DNA from: Acidobacteriota bacterium
GTDB taxonomy: Bacteria; Acidobacteriota; Terriglobia; Terriglobales; Acidobacteriaceae
Assembly: GCA_013289685.1 (NCBI GenBank)
Contig: JABCZL010000012.1
Span: 62,001-126,000, forward strand
DNA length: 64,000 nt
Direction: 5' to 3'
This document shows positions 42,272-52,315 of this stretch, one piece after another (the stretch's first letter is position 1; every line of letters starts with the position of its first letter). The notes below the pieces were generated by a model. It did no database searches and had not been told where the DNA came from. It saw only the letters and a list, made by a program, of their open reading frames with translations. A program made the translations under genes and the position numbers.

Positions 42272-42763
42272 ATGGCAAAACACTACAACGTTCTGTTTTT
42301 GTGCACCGGGAACTCGGCGCGATCCATCCTGGCCGAGGCCATTCTGAATCGGAAGGGCCGGCCGCACTTCACCGCCTTCAGCGCGGGCAGCCACCCGACG
42401 GGGGCAGTCCGGCCTGAGGCGCTGCGGCAACTGGAGGCGGCGCACCTGCCCACGACTGGCCTGCGCAGCAAGAGCTGGGACGAGTTCGCCAAACCGGACG
42501 CTCCCCGGCTCGATTTTGTTTTCACCGTCTGCGACAACGCCGCGAAGGAAGTCTGCCCGGTGTGGCCGGGGCAACCGATGACCGCGCATTGGGGCGTTCC
42601 TGATCCCGCTGCCGTACGGGGCACACAGGAGCAGATCGAAAAGGCTTTTCGCGACGCATTCTTTTTGCTGGACCGAAGGATCAGCCTGTTCCTGAGCCTC
42701 CCGCTTTCCACTCTCGACCGTTTCTCGCTGAAGAAGGAAGTCGACAACATCGGGCGGCAATAA
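42272..42763 (+). CDS. arsC: ArsC arsenate reductase, thioredoxin-coupled (LMW-phosphatase fold)
   Basis: 163 residues from ATG 42272. [10 protein letters not shown] has the nucleophile Cys (11) in a P-loop; C87 (FTVCDNA) and C95 (KEVCPVW) supply the relay cysteines of the Staphylococcus pI258 type. It reduces arsenate to arsenite with thioredoxin. An in-frame upstream stretch runs into repeat sequence and is not the start. The channel gene begins 11 bp after its stop. Confidence 0.92.
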   Translation: MAKHYNVLFLCTGNSARSILAEAILNRKGRPHFTAFSAGSHPTGAVRPEALRQLEAAHLPTTGLRSKSWDEFAKPDAPRLDFVFTVCDNAAKEVCPVWPGQPMTAHWGVPDPAAVRGTQEQIEKAFRDAFFLLDRRISLFLSLPLSTLDRFSLKKEVDNIGRQ

Positions 42764-42774
42764 AAGTCATAGCG

Positions 42775-43473
42775 ATGACATTCAATCTGCGCTCGCGCGC
42801 GGCGGCTGAATTCCTGGGGACGTCGTTTCTGCTCATGGCAGTCGTGGGCTCGGGCATTATGGGAGAGCGATTGGCAGGGGGGAATGTCGCGCTGGCGTTG
42901 CTCGCCAACTCGGTGGCCACGGGAGCGGCATTGGTGGCACTGATTCTGGCGCTGGGACCAGTCTCAGGCGCGCACTTCAATCCGGCGGTCACGCTGGCCG
43001 ACGCCATGCAGGGCGGCATCGGCTGGCGCGAAGTGCCGGTCTACCTCACGGCGCAAATTCTTGGAGCGTTCAGTGGCGTGGCGGCGGCTCATCTGATGTT
43101 CGGGTTGCCGTGGTTTTTCGCATCCCATCATGCGCGAAGCGGCCGGGCTCTTCTCTGGAGCGAGTTCCTCGCCACCTTCGGTCTGCTGGCGGTGATCTGG
43201 GGATGTGCCCGCGTCCGCTCGTCCGCAGTTTCGTTCGCCGTGGGCGCTTATATTACCGCGGCATACTGGTTTACCGCGTCTACATCGTTTGCAAATCCAG
43301 CCGTGACGTTGGCGCGGGCAGCCAGCGATACATTCGCGGGCATTCGTCCGGTGGACGCTCCTGCGTTCATCGTCGCGCAACTCGCAGGCGTGGTAGCCGC
43401 GGTGGTGTGCTTCCGATGGCTGGCTCGCGGCCAAGTCAGTCCAGCGACGAATTTGGATCGCGGCAGGTCGTAA
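42775..43473 (+). CDS. aqpS: Aquaglyceroporin-like channel of the ars operon (AqpS type)
   Basis: 232 residues, six helices and two half-helices with HFNPAVT and FANPAVT boxes. In water-selective aquaporins the second box is NPAR; here Val replaces that filter Arg, as in the AqpS-type channels that let arsenite leave the cell in rhizobial ars operons. Position after arsC, without arsB or acr3, supports export of As(III) by this channel. Symbol by analogy. Confidence 0.82.
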   Translation: MTFNLRSRAAAEFLGTSFLLMAVVGSGIMGERLAGGNVALALLANSVATGAALVALILALGPVSGAHFNPAVTLADAMQGGIGWREVPVYLTAQILGAFSGVAAAHLMFGLPWFFASHHARSGRALLWSEFLATFGLLAVIWGCARVRSSAVSFAVGAYITAAYWFTASTSFANPAVTLARAASDTFAGIRPVDAPAFIVAQLAGVVAAVVCFRWLARGQVSPATNLDRGRS

Positions 43474-43630
43474 CACCGGTCGCATGGTCTGACCGCCCGA
43501 CCCTCCACGCTGAAAATTTTCCCTGCTTTTCGCCCCTGGTTTCCATTTACAATCCATCAGGTTCCGGGCAGGTTTCGTGGATCGTAATCGGCTGCCAGGA
43601 ATCTAACGACATAGGGGACCCAGGAACCGG
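43474..43630 (+). promoter_or_regulatory. Leader region of the E1 gene
   Basis: TACAAT at 43548-43553 could be a -10; no good -35 is seen. The E1 start follows at 43631 after GGAACC. Low support. Confidence 0.3.
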
Positions 43631-45847
43631 ATGGCCACGACGAAGACCGACCCCAAGCTTACTTTAGCCGCCAACGGCGGGAAGAAGAGCAAGCTTTATG
43701 AGGGACTTACGCGGGAGCAGCTCATCCAGGCCTACCGCGTTATCTATACTTCCCGGCGAATTGACGACCGGGAAATCCTGCTCAAGCGCCAGCAGAAAAT
43801 CTATTTTCAAATGTCCGGGGCGGGGCATGAAGGCATTGGTGTGGCCGCGGGGCTGGCGCTGAAGCCGGGATACGACTGGTTCTACCCTTACTATCGCGAT
43901 CGCGCGTTGTGCCTGGCGCTTGGCGTCAAGCCCTACGACATGTTTCTGCAGGGCGTGGGTGCGGCCAACGATCCCAGTTCCGGCGGGCGGCAGATGCCTT
44001 CGCACTGGAGCTATCCCGATCTGCACATCGTGACCCAGTCGTCGCCGACGGGCTCGCAGATCTTGCAGGCGATTGGCTGCGCCGAGGGCGGACGCTATTT
44101 CGCGAGGCATCCGAAAGCAGCGGAAGTTCCAGCTTCTTCCGCGGACTACCGCCAGTTCAAAAACGTCAGATTCCAGGGCGATGAAGTCACCTACGTTTCG
44201 CTGGGCGATGGCACTTCGAGCGAGGGCGAATTCTGGGAAGCGATGAACGCCGCTGCTCTGGAGAAGCTGCCGGTCATTTTCTGCGTTGAAGACAATGGCT
44301 ATGCCATCTCCGTGCCGGTCGAGGTCCAGACCGCGGGCGGAAGCATTTCACGGCTGGTTTCCGGATTCCCCAATTTTCATTTTGAAGAAGTCGACGGCAC
44401 CGATCCGGTGGCCAGCTACGCCGCTTTTGATCGCGCCACGCGCTACTGTCGCGAGGGACACGGACCGGCATTTGTTCACGCGCATGTGATTCGTCCGTAT
44501 TCGCACTCGCTGTCGGATGATGAGCGGCTGTATCGTCCCGACGCCGAGCGCGAACGCGACGCGCAGCGCGATCCGGTTACGCGCACCCAGATGTTCCTGC
44601 TGCGCGAAGGCATCCTCGACGAGAAGGGGATCAACCAGCTCGAGAAGGAAGTTGAAGCCGAGTTACAGGCGGCGGTCGATCTGGCGCTGGAAGCGCTGCC
44701 GCCAGCGCCTGAGAGCATCATGAAGTTTGTGTATTCCGCCGATATCGATCCCACGTCGTCGGCATTCGAGACCCAGGCTGTGGTTGCGGAAGTTCCGGCT
44801 GACGGCAAGAAGCCGGCCGGCAAGACCATGGCCGACCTGATCACGACGACGCTGCGCGACGAAATGCGGCGCGACGACCGCATCGTGATTTTCGGCGAAG
44901 ACGTTGCCGACTGCAGCCGCGAGGAGTACTTGAAGCGCAAGCTGGTCAAAGGCAAGGGCGGAGTATTTAAACTCACGTTCGGCCTGCAGAACGAGTTCGG
45001 CAACGACCGCGTGTTCAACGCTCCACTGGCCGAGGCCGCCATCGTAGGACGCGCCACCGGCATGGCGACTCGCGGCCTGAAGCCGGTCGTGGAGATTCAG
45101 TTCTTCGACTACATCTGGCCGGCGATGATGCAGATTCGCGACGAGCTGAGCGTGATCCGCTGGCGCTCGAACAACGGATTCTCGTGCCCAATCGTGATTC
45201 GCGTGGCGATTGGCGGATACCTGACCGGCGGCGCCATCTATCACTCGCAGTGTGGCGAGAGCGTGTTCACGCATATTCCCGGGCTGCGCGTGGTGTTTCC
45301 GTCGAACTCGCAGGATGCGGCCGGTCTGTTGCGCACTGCAATCCGCTGCGACGATCCGGTGCTGTTTCTGGAGCACAAGCGGCTGTATCGCGAGTCGTTC
45401 GGCCGCGCCGCGTATCCCGGGCCGGACTACATGATCCCGTTCGGGAAGGCGAAGATCGTGCATCCCGGCACGGACTTGACGGTGATTACTTACGGCGCCG
45501 TCGTGCCCCGCGCCCTGCAAGCCGCGCAGAAACTCGAACGCGAGCAGGGTGTGAAAGTCGAGTTGATCGACTTGCGCTGCCTGAATCCGTTTGACTGGGA
45601 CGCGATTGCCGCGTCGGTCTCGAAGACGAATCGCGCGCTGGTCGCGTACGAAGACACGCTGAGCTGGGGTTACGGCGCCGAGATCGCGGCCCGCATCGCC
45701 GACCTGCTTTTTGACAAGCTCGACGCCCCGGTCCGCCGCGTGGCCGCGAAAGACGTGTTCGTCGCATATCAACCTATCCTGGAAGATGCGATCCTGCCGC
45801 AGCCGAATGATTTGTTCCTGGCGATGAAGGAATTGTCGGAGTACTGA
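43631..45847 (+). CDS. Fused alpha+beta branched-chain 2-oxoacid dehydrogenase E1
   Basis: 738 residues. The N-terminal half is E1-alpha: [29 protein letters not shown], and the thiamine-diphosphate motif [15 protein letters not shown]...EDNGYA. The C-terminal half from about 395 is E1-beta: [41 protein letters not shown]. In most bacteria these are two genes; single-chain forms are known. It decarboxylates branched-chain 2-oxoacids and passes the acyl group to an E2 that is not in this window. Cytoplasmic. Confidence 0.93.
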   Translation: MATTKTDPKLTLAANGGKKSKLYEGLTREQLIQAYRVIYTSRRIDDREILLKRQQKIYFQMSGAGHEGIGVAAGLALKPGYDWFYPYYRDRALCLALGVKPYDMFLQGVGAANDPSSGGRQMPSHWSYPDLHIVTQSSPTGSQILQAIGCAEGGRYFARHPKAAEVPASSADYRQFKNVRFQGDEVTYVSLGDGTSSEGEFWEAMNAAALEKLPVIFCVEDNGYAISVPVEVQTAGGSISRLVSGFPNFHFEEVDGTDPVASYAAFDRATRYCREGHGPAFVHAHVIRPYSHSLSDDERLYRPDAERERDAQRDPVTRTQMFLLREGILDEKGINQLEKEVEAELQAAVDLALEALPPAPESIMKFVYSADIDPTSSAFETQAVVAEVPADGKKPAGKTMADLITTTLRDEMRRDDRIVIFGEDVADCSREEYLKRKLVKGKGGVFKLTFGLQNEFGNDRVFNAPLAEAAIVGRATGMATRGLKPVVEIQFFDYIWPAMMQIRDELSVIRWRSNNGFSCPIVIRVAIGGYLTGGAIYHSQCGESVFTHIPGLRVVFPSNSQDAAGLLRTAIRCDDPVLFLEHKRLYRESFGRAAYPGPDYMIPFGKAKIVHPGTDLTVITYGAVVPRALQAAQKLEREQGVKVELIDLRCLNPFDWDAIAASVSKTNRALVAYEDTLSWGYGAEIAARIADLLFDKLDAPVRRVAAKDVFVAYQPILEDAILPQPNDLFLAMKELSEY

Positions 45848-45910
45848 GAAACAGTGGCTAGTGGCTGGTCGCTCGTCAACGCACGAGGTTCCCGTCATGG
45901 TAGCGAACTG

Positions 45911-48106
45911 CTATTCGTGCTTAAGGCGCAGCGTCAATCCGTGCTCGCCTGCGAAGTGAGCGAGTTCTTGCAACGCTGTCAGCTCGCCCTCGTCGGGGCC
46001 AACATAGCCCTCGAAGATGCTCCCACGCGGGAATTGAGCCAGCTTGTCCTTGGCAGCCTGGAGCGAGAGCGCGCGATATTGGGCGATTTCAAACTGACCT
46101 TGGCCAACCGGAATGTATTGAACCATCCAGGGACGGCTCCGCCAGACTCTGAGGTGCTCCACGGCTTCCTGCCGTTGCTCCGGCCCAACGCTGAGATCAC
46201 CTAAGCGGCGAAGTTTTGCTTCGTCTGCAAGCCAACCTTGACCGGCGGCTAGCGCCTGCATCAAGTTTGACCCAGCCAAACGTTGCCCAGGCACGAGTTG
46301 GAACTCGCTTTCTCGTCCCTTCCAGCGCTCGCTCCAGGCTGTAAAGTGGGCCCACAGAACATCTTCAGCTGCTGCTGAACCATAATCCTTCAAATACGCA
46401 GCTGCGCCGGCGACCACCTCCGCATCGGGGTCGTCCAGACTATTGATCGCAATATCTTGCAGCAAGGCATGGTTCTGCAGCTTTGCAACTTCGGTCAACA
46501 GCATGTGATTGCAGCCCGAAAAACCTTCCCCTCGTGCGGCCATGGCGGTCTCGATGCGCGGTCTGGCGCCTTCCGGATTCACTTTCAAAATGTAGGCCAA
46601 CAACGGATTTTGAACGTCGCAAGCATCCTTTCCGAGGATGGGATCGAGAAAGTTCGTCACTCGCGCTTCAATTGCGGATGTGGCATAGCGTTCAATCAGC
46701 GAGGCCAGGTTGGCGTTAATCTCGTAATTCTGATGTGGGCTCAGGTGCTCTACGAGAGCCTGCTCAACCTCCGGCAAATCCTTATCGGGGAGGATGCCAA
46801 GCACGCTGGCGTTGAAACGCGGCTTTGGGCGCAGGATTTCCTGAATCACCACAGAGCGCGCTTCCTCGGGCGCCATCTCGTACCAGTGTTGCAGGGCCGA
46901 GGCGCTGAGGTTATTCGATTGGTAAGCATTCATCTCACGCAGTTCGGGGAAGTCGCGGTATTGCTGCGCGAGGGTTCGAAGGAGCGGAAGCATCTCTTCA
47001 TGATCGAGCGCTGGCCAGCGGTACTGGAGCAGTTCGGCTTGTTTCGCAGTCGGGAGCTCGTCGAAATCCGCGATCAAGTCGCGGGTCAGTCTCCGCTTGA
47101 GGTCGGCGGGCAAGGCATGCGAGCGGATGGCGGATTCTTCAACGATGGTGTTGGCGCTGACGGCCCGCGCCTTGCCTTCCTTGTTCGCAACGGCGAGAGC
47201 CAGATCCTGGCGGAATTGCTCCTCCGCCTTCACTTTTTGAGCGGGGCGGTCCTCCCCAGCATCGTCCGGCACCGCGATCACGGACATCGCGTCGAGAAAC
47301 AGATCAGTGACAGGAAAGTTGGGATCCGCAAGCAGCTTCTTCATTTCTTCCAGACCTAGGTCTTTGGAGGGCGAACCGGCTAATCCGAGTTTGAATTCCC
47401 AGTCCCGTTCCCCGCCCGTGATGCGGCGGGCCATTTCTCGAGCCGCAGGCGGAGTTCCCAAATACCGCAACGCTTTTGCAGCCTGCGGTCGAGGGTCGGG
47501 TTGATCTAGTCGGACATGAGTGGCAGGTGCGGGGCCATCAAGGACCGCGATCGCGGCTTTCAGGGTTGAGTCCTGCCACTGTTTCGTCGGGGAGATGATC
47601 GTGAACGCTAACTCGTTGGAGGTGATCGGGACGCTGCTCAAGAAGGACGCTTTGTTCTGGGAGAGTCGCGATGAGGTGACGGTGATCCGATACCGTCCAG
47701 GTTCTTTGAACCGGATCCATTCATTCAATTCGAGGTGGACCAGGGCCGGCTTATTGGACAGTGTTTCAATGCCGCGCAATCCGCCGCCGATGAAACATTG
47801 ATAGGAGCGGAAGTAGAGTTCCAGCGGATCGTCCCAGCCAGATCTTGGCTCGACGGCAAAGGTTTCGGAGTGCAGCCTTCCGCTGCGGTCGTAGGTGGCG
47901 TTGTCGAACTGATATTTTCCGGGCGCGGTGCTGGTGAACGACAGCTCTAACGGGATTACTTCACCAATGCGAAATGTCGATTGCCCCCCGCGGATTGCGG
48001 CGGTCAGCTTCACATCGCTGCGAGCCCCGTCGGCTGCCGTCTGGGCTGGACTCGAGGACAGCACGACGGCGGGGAAAAGCGTCAGCGCAAGGAGAAGGTT
48101 TCGCAC
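45911..48106 (-). CDS. Large secreted protein of unknown function
   Basis: 731 residues. Signal peptide LLLALTLFPAVVLSSSPA. The first 170 residues are beta-rich (KLTAAIRGGQSTFRIGEVIPLELSFTS, GRYRITVTSSRLS), like an Ig-type stabilising domain. The remaining 550 are helical with repeated Asp/Glu/Leu patterns, perhaps HEAT-like (KALRYLGTPPAAREMARRI; LPLLRTLAQQYRDFPELREM; ALVEHLSPHQNYEINANLA). No catalytic motif. GC is somewhat below the neighbours. It faces the fused E1 gene tail to tail. Confidence 0.72.
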   Translation of the reverse strand: MRNLLLALTLFPAVVLSSSPAQTAADGARSDVKLTAAIRGGQSTFRIGEVIPLELSFTSTAPGKYQFDNATYDRSGRLHSETFAVEPRSGWDDPLELYFRSYQCFIGGGLRGIETLSNKPALVHLELNEWIRFKEPGRYRITVTSSRLSQNKASFLSSVPITSNELAFTIISPTKQWQDSTLKAAIAVLDGPAPATHVRLDQPDPRPQAAKALRYLGTPPAAREMARRITGGERDWEFKLGLAGSPSKDLGLEEMKKLLADPNFPVTDLFLDAMSVIAVPDDAGEDRPAQKVKAEEQFRQDLALAVANKEGKARAVSANTIVEESAIRSHALPADLKRRLTRDLIADFDELPTAKQAELLQYRWPALDHEEMLPLLRTLAQQYRDFPELREMNAYQSNNLSASALQHWYEMAPEEARSVVIQEILRPKPRFNASVLGILPDKDLPEVEQALVEHLSPHQNYEINANLASLIERYATSAIEARVTNFLDPILGKDACDVQNPLLAYILKVNPEGARPRIETAMAARGEGFSGCNHMLLTEVAKLQNHALLQDIAINSLDDPDAEVVAGAAAYLKDYGSAAAEDVLWAHFTAWSERWKGRESEFQLVPGQRLAGSNLMQALAAGQGWLADEAKLRRLGDLSVGPEQRQEAVEHLRVWRSRPWMVQYIPVGQGQFEIAQYRALSLQAAKDKLAQFPRGSIFEGYVGPDEGELTALQELAHFAGEHGLTLRLKHE

Positions 48107-48182
48107 GGGAACGTCCTCCGTGGCTGCCAGTACCGGCGCACGCAGCCGTATTCTTAGACACCGAACATCGCGATGGAGATGT

Positions 48183-48875
48183 CTATTCCCCGAACAACAT
48201 GCTGTAGATGCCTCCTCCGAGGGCGCCGCCGATCAGCGGGGCGACCCAGAACATCCACAACTGTTGCAGGGCCCAGCCGCCGGCGAAGATGGCGGGTCCG
48301 GTGCTGCGGGCCGGGTTCACCGACGTATTGGTGACGGGGATGCATACCAGATGAATCAATGTCAGGCAGAGGCCGATGGCGATGGGGGCGAAGCCTTTGG
48401 GAGCGCGGTTGTCGGTTGAGCCCATGATTACGATTAGGAAAAACGCGGTCAGCACGACTTCGGCGACGAAGCCGGCCAGCAGGGAATAGCCGCCCGGGGA
48501 ATGTTCGGCGTATCCGTTCAGGGCGAATCCGGCATGCACGTCGAAGCTGGGCACTCCGCTGGCAATGACGTAGAGTACGCCCGCGCCTGCAATCGCACCG
48601 ACGACCTGGGCGACCACATAAGGCAGCAAATCGGAGGCAGGGAAACGCTTGCCGACGACCAAGCCGACACTCACCGCCGGATTTAAATGGCAGCCGGAGA
48701 TGTGTCCGATGGCAAACGCCATGGTCAGAACGGTGAGTCCGAAGGCGAGGGCGACGCCGGTGAATCCGATGCCGACGGTGGGAAAGCCGGCGGCGAGCAC
48801 GGCCGCGCCGCATCCGCCAAACACCAGCCAGAACGTTCCAAAGAATTCCGCTGCTGCACGTTTACCGATAGGCAT
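48183..48875 (-). CDS. aqpZ: Aquaporin Z
   Basis: 230 residues from ATG 48875, preceded by [21 protein letters not shown] and [13 protein letters not shown] retain both NPA boxes and the filter His and Arg, so water selectivity is expected. An N-terminal extension frame upstream is not real. It is a second MIP protein only 5 kb from the ars channel, but of the other selectivity class. Confidence 0.93.
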   Translation of the reverse strand: MPIGKRAAAEFFGTFWLVFGGCGAAVLAAGFPTVGIGFTGVALAFGLTVLTMAFAIGHISGCHLNPAVSVGLVVGKRFPASDLLPYVVAQVVGAIAGAGVLYVIASGVPSFDVHAGFALNGYAEHSPGGYSLLAGFVAEVVLTAFFLIVIMGSTDNRAPKGFAPIAIGLCLTLIHLVCIPVTNTSVNPARSTGPAIFAGGWALQQLWMFWVAPLIGGALGGGIYSMLFGE

Positions 48876-49094
48876 GGGATCTCCTTGCGCTTCAAAGTAT
48901 GGAAAGCAGGTCAGGGGCCCGGGTGCTGCGAGGCCAGAAGAGTAGCACAAGGAAATGGGAATCAGAAGAGCCGGTTGCAGAGGAGCGCTTCGGGGAGGTT
49001 CTGCCGCGTCTCGGCAGCGCAAGGCGGGCGTGATTCTTGGCCCTCAATGCGTTGCGGTGTGTAGAATTCCGAGATCAGCTGACCAGAAGAAATC
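48876..49094. promoter_or_regulatory. Divergent intergenic region aqpZ / membrane protein
   Basis: 219 bp with no gene. TAGAAT near 49062 is a possible -10 for the rightward gene. Nothing decisive. Confidence 0.3.
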
Positions 49095-49496
49095 ATGCCA
49101 GATCCGCGCCCACCGTTGCCCGCTAAGCAGACGCTTGTGCTGATTCTGCTGCCGATACTGGCCACCGTGTTCAGCCTGCGGCTTTATCTTCATCTGGTGC
49201 ATGTGCGGCATATTTATCCCGGGGGATATTTGGTGCATCATCTTTTTGTCGGCGTGCTGATCGTGGTTCCGGCGGCGTTGCTGCTGGCGTTCGGAACGCG
49301 GCATCGTGTGCTGGCGCGGGTGGCGCTCGGCCTGGGTACGGGGCTGATTCTGGATGAGGTCGTCTATTTGGTGGCTACCCAGGCGTCCGATGCGGACTAC
49401 GTGTCTCGGACGTCTCTGGTCGGTTCTCTCGTGCTTGTTTCCCTGGCTGTTGTTTTCCTGCTGGTTCTGTACTCCCTCCATCGCGACGAGACCTAG
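49095..49496 (+). CDS. Small four-helix membrane protein
   Basis: 133 residues. Four helices: LVLILLPILATVFSLRLYLHL, LFVGVLIVVPAALLLAFG, VALGLGTGLILDEVVYLV, LVGSLVLVSLAVVFLLVLYSL. HLVHVRHIYPGGYLVHHL before helix 2 holds several histidines that might bind metal or haem. No family name recognised. Composition and helix pattern are clearly coding. Confidence 0.7.
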   Translation: MPDPRPPLPAKQTLVLILLPILATVFSLRLYLHLVHVRHIYPGGYLVHHLFVGVLIVVPAALLLAFGTRHRVLARVALGLGTGLILDEVVYLVATQASDADYVSRTSLVGSLVLVSLAVVFLLVLYSLHRDET

Positions 49497-49706
49497 CCGC
49501 TGAAGGGTACTCTCTTTCGCCCCTCCGGGGCTCAGCTCACTGTCTGCTGCTTGTGACCCACAGCTTGCGCTGTGGGCTGCATTCTTGCGCCGCTTCGCGG
49601 CTGCGTTTTGCGGCCGTTCGCGGCTGGGGCTGTTCGGTTACGAAGGCTTTCGCTGCAAGGCGATCTTGATTGTCCGTTCCTTCGGGGAATGCTAGGCTCG
49701 GTGGAA
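49497..49706. repeat. Intergenic hairpins
   Basis: CACAGCTTGCGCTGTGGG, CGCCGCTTCGCGGCTGCG and GCGGCCGTTCGCGGCTGGGG-type short hairpins. In-frame sequence upstream of the next gene crosses them and is not expected to be translated. Confidence 0.5.
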
Positions 49707-51215
49707 ATGGGTTCTGCGTACGCCAATCCGTTGAAATCGAATCCTTCGGCCTCCAGCCCGTCTTGGTCGGGACGGCTGGCGCAGTGGCTGCAGTCGGGCC
49801 CGGCTGAGGTCTGGGTCAAGTTCCTGCTGGCCCTCGTGGGACTGGGACTGGCCTTTGCCACGGCGCTGTTCTCGACCGTGTCGCGCGATGCGGGCAACGT
49901 CTGGGCGACCGTGATCCTGGCCTCGACTTCGCTGCTGCTCGCGACGTTAGTGGGACTGGTGACCGTGCCGTATTTGGCGCGGCGCGTGGCCGTCGAGCGG
50001 CTGCGCGAGTCCTTCGATTACGACGTGACCCGGGCGGGTATTGTGTACGTCGTGGTGACGCTGGTGATCGGCATCGCGGCGCTGAATACGGGCAACAATC
50101 TTCTCTACATTGTGGTCGCGGCCATGCTGGCGGCGATCCTGGTTTCTGGAGTCGTATCGGCGTGGGTTCTGCGCTGGCTGGAACTCGATGTGCGGCTGCC
50201 GGAGCACGTTTTCGCGGGCCGGCCGGTGGCGGGACGCATCGTGGTGCACAACTCGCGGCGGTTTCTGCCATCGTTCTCCATTCGCGTGATTTCCACCCGC
50301 AAAAAGAGAAAGAAGCCGGCCAAGCAGTGGCAATGGGAAGCGACCACATTCGCCTTTCCGTTTAATCGTCCGGTGGAGCAGCAGTGGTTGCGGCTGCCCG
50401 ATCGGCGCCTGCGGCGGGTTCTGGTCGTTCCTCCGCCTCCGGGGATTTTTCAGGGGATGGCTTATTTCCCGTTCCTCCCAGCGCAGGCGGAGGTATCTGC
50501 CGACCTAGAGTTAAGGTTCGATCAGCGCGGTCGATATCGCGAGTCCAGCTTTGGTCTGGCCACGCGTTTTCCGTTTGCGTTCCTCACCAAGACGCGGCAT
50601 GTGACGCTGCCCAGGGAAGTGCTGGTCTACCCGCGCATCGAGCCGAACGAGGAGGTTTTTGAGATCCTGCCGCTGGTGCGGGGCGAGTGGGAGAGCTTTG
50701 TGCGCGGCCGCGGCTCCGACCTGTACCGCATTCGCGAGTACATGCCCGAAGACTCGGCCCGCCACGTCGACTGGAAGGCGACGGCTAAATCGGGCTCGCT
50801 GAAGGTGCGCGAGTTCGCCCGCGAGGACGAACGAAAATTGTGCATCGCCTTCGACAATCCCGAGCCCGGGCTGATTTCCGAGCGGGCCTACGAAAAGGCG
50901 GTGGACTTGACCGCTTCGCTGGCGTGGCACTTTTCGACTCAGGAAGCGCAGGTTTCGTATGTCGTTCCAGGACGCCCGCGCACGCGCGATCTGCACGAAT
51001 TTCTGGCGTGGCTGGCCGTGATTGAACCGGGTGCGGAGAACGGGAAAGCTGCGCTCGGGGCCGATGGGTTGCGCGAGATGAACCTGGGCGGGTCCGACGA
51101 CTACAACATCGTGATTACCGCCCGCCCGCGGGGAAGCTTGCCCACGGCGCTGTGGAACTCGTCGTACTTTGTTTTTGCTCGCGAGGATGGGTCAGAGAAC
51201 GGCACTCCGCGCTAG
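49707..51215 (+). CDS. DUF58-domain membrane protein
   Basis: 502 residues from ATG 49707 (49689 is an alternative). Four N-terminal helices in two pairs, then a beta region with HVFAGRPVAGRIVVHNSRRF and the DUF58 signature GRGSDLYRIREYMPEDSARH and VDWKATAKSGSLKVREF (about 345-380). DUF58 proteins usually stand beside a MoxR AAA ATPase and a transglutaminase; none is adjacent here. The C-terminal part resembles a degenerate VWA fold. Role unknown; inner membrane. Confidence 0.87.
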   Translation: MGSAYANPLKSNPSASSPSWSGRLAQWLQSGPAEVWVKFLLALVGLGLAFATALFSTVSRDAGNVWATVILASTSLLLATLVGLVTVPYLARRVAVERLRESFDYDVTRAGIVYVVVTLVIGIAALNTGNNLLYIVVAAMLAAILVSGVVSAWVLRWLELDVRLPEHVFAGRPVAGRIVVHNSRRFLPSFSIRVISTRKKRKKPAKQWQWEATTFAFPFNRPVEQQWLRLPDRRLRRVLVVPPPPGIFQGMAYFPFLPAQAEVSADLELRFDQRGRYRESSFGLATRFPFAFLTKTRHVTLPREVLVYPRIEPNEEVFEILPLVRGEWESFVRGRGSDLYRIREYMPEDSARHVDWKATAKSGSLKVREFAREDERKLCIAFDNPEPGLISERAYEKAVDLTASLAWHFSTQEAQVSYVVPGRPRTRDLHEFLAWLAVIEPGAENGKAALGADGLREMNLGGSDDYNIVITARPRGSLPTALWNSSYFVFAREDGSENGTPR

Positions 51216-51529
51216 AGAAGCGCTGATCAAGTATCGTAGAGAAAACGCAAGGTCCCTCGACTGCGCAGAATTGCCGAAAAACGGCAATTCTGCTTCGCTC
51301 GGGATGACAACGTAGGGAGCTTAATCGGAGATTCCCTGGCTGCTTATTCCCACCGCGCTGAGCTCACTCCTTCGCTATTGGCGAAGGTCGACTAGATCCG
51401 CCCGATTCGGGCGAGATTTCTTCTTTGCCCGACCTTTTTTGCTTTCCTTCCTTCTCCTTTTCGGCATATACTCGCGCCCCGATAGATGCTTTTGGACAGC
51501 TCGGAACGCTGTACGCCGGGAGGTGTCAA
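51216..51529. repeat. Gap with a perfect 12-bp stem-loop in a dispersed repeat
   Basis: GCAGAATTGCCG (51265-51276), loop AAAAA, CGGCAATTCTGC (51282-51293), inside a GTCCCTCGACTGCG ... CGCTCGGGATGAC unit (51251-51309). There is no T-run after the stem, so it is not a classical terminator. GGGAGG at 51518-51523 serves the following CBS gene. Confidence 0.65.
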
Positions 51530-51961
51530 ATGCGTATCTGCGACCTGATTAAAGATCAGGACACGTATCAGGCGGACCTGGGGCACACCGTGCTCGAAAC
51601 CGTGCAAGTCATGGTCGAGCACAACATCGGTGCCGTCCCCGTTACTCACAACGGCAAACTGGTTGGGATCTTTTCCGAACGGGACCTCATGAAGCGCGTG
51701 GTGGCGGAAGGCCGCGATCCGCGTAGCACCTGCCTGGCCGAGGTCATGACCGACGATCCGCTCACCATCAGCATGAACGAAGACCTGGAAAACTGCATGG
51801 CCCTGATGAGGCGCCACGGTTTCCGCCACCTGCCCGTATGCCACGAGGGACAACTGATCGGAATAGTGTCGCTGCGCGACATCCTGCTGCACGATCTGGA
51901 CGAAAAGGATGATGAGGTGCGCATGATGCGCGCCTACATCCACTCCACGCCCGATGCCTAA
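51530..51961 (+). CDS. Two-CBS-domain protein
   Basis: 143 residues, ATG 51530 after GGGAGG. Two CBS repeats: MVEHNIGAVPVTHNGKLVGIFSERDLMKRV and MRRHGFRHLPVCHEGQLIGIVSLRDILLHDL. Such stand-alone pairs bind adenine nucleotides and act as energy sensors. The partner is not evident. Confidence 0.9.
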   Translation: MRICDLIKDQDTYQADLGHTVLETVQVMVEHNIGAVPVTHNGKLVGIFSERDLMKRVVAEGRDPRSTCLAEVMTDDPLTISMNEDLENCMALMRRHGFRHLPVCHEGQLIGIVSLRDILLHDLDEKDDEVRMMRAYIHSTPDA

Positions 51962-52315
51962 TTGGTTGGCGCTCGCTCACCTGGCGCTCTTACAGGTGGA
52001 GTTCTGCGGGTATGTTTCCGAATTCTTCACGGGCCGGAAACCGATACAAACCCTTTGCTTTGAGCCGAAAAACTCCATTCTTCTGGCTGCCAGCTTCCCA
52101 AAATCGACGATAGCACGAAGGTAACTTGCCTCTGGGTTGCCCATAACGGTAACGTTACCAACGATTACCTGAGTCCATTGAACGCCTGATTGGGAAAGGC
52201 TAACGTTAGAGGTTACCAGGCCGAAGTACGGTTTCGAAGCGAGCAATATCCCTGGCGATTTGCGAACGGCCTTCGCGCGGCATGCCAGGCTAGCCTTGTT
52301 GGTTATGCGAGCAAC
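51962..52315. other. Intergenic region with two ACGTTA palindromes
   Basis: GGTAACGTTACC (52148-52159) and CTAACGTTAG (52200-52209) share the core TAACGTTA, 50 bp apart. They may be operator sites for the gene at 52316. A minus-strand open frame here has no supporting features. Nothing else seen. Confidence 0.45.

Noticed and set aside
44663..45898. Open frame of 411 codons on the minus strand
   Set aside because: Antisense to the E1 beta half; no domain, composition of a shadow.
51265..51293. Intrinsic terminator after DUF58
   Set aside because: The stem is perfect but no T-run follows, and the unit looks like a dispersed repeat.
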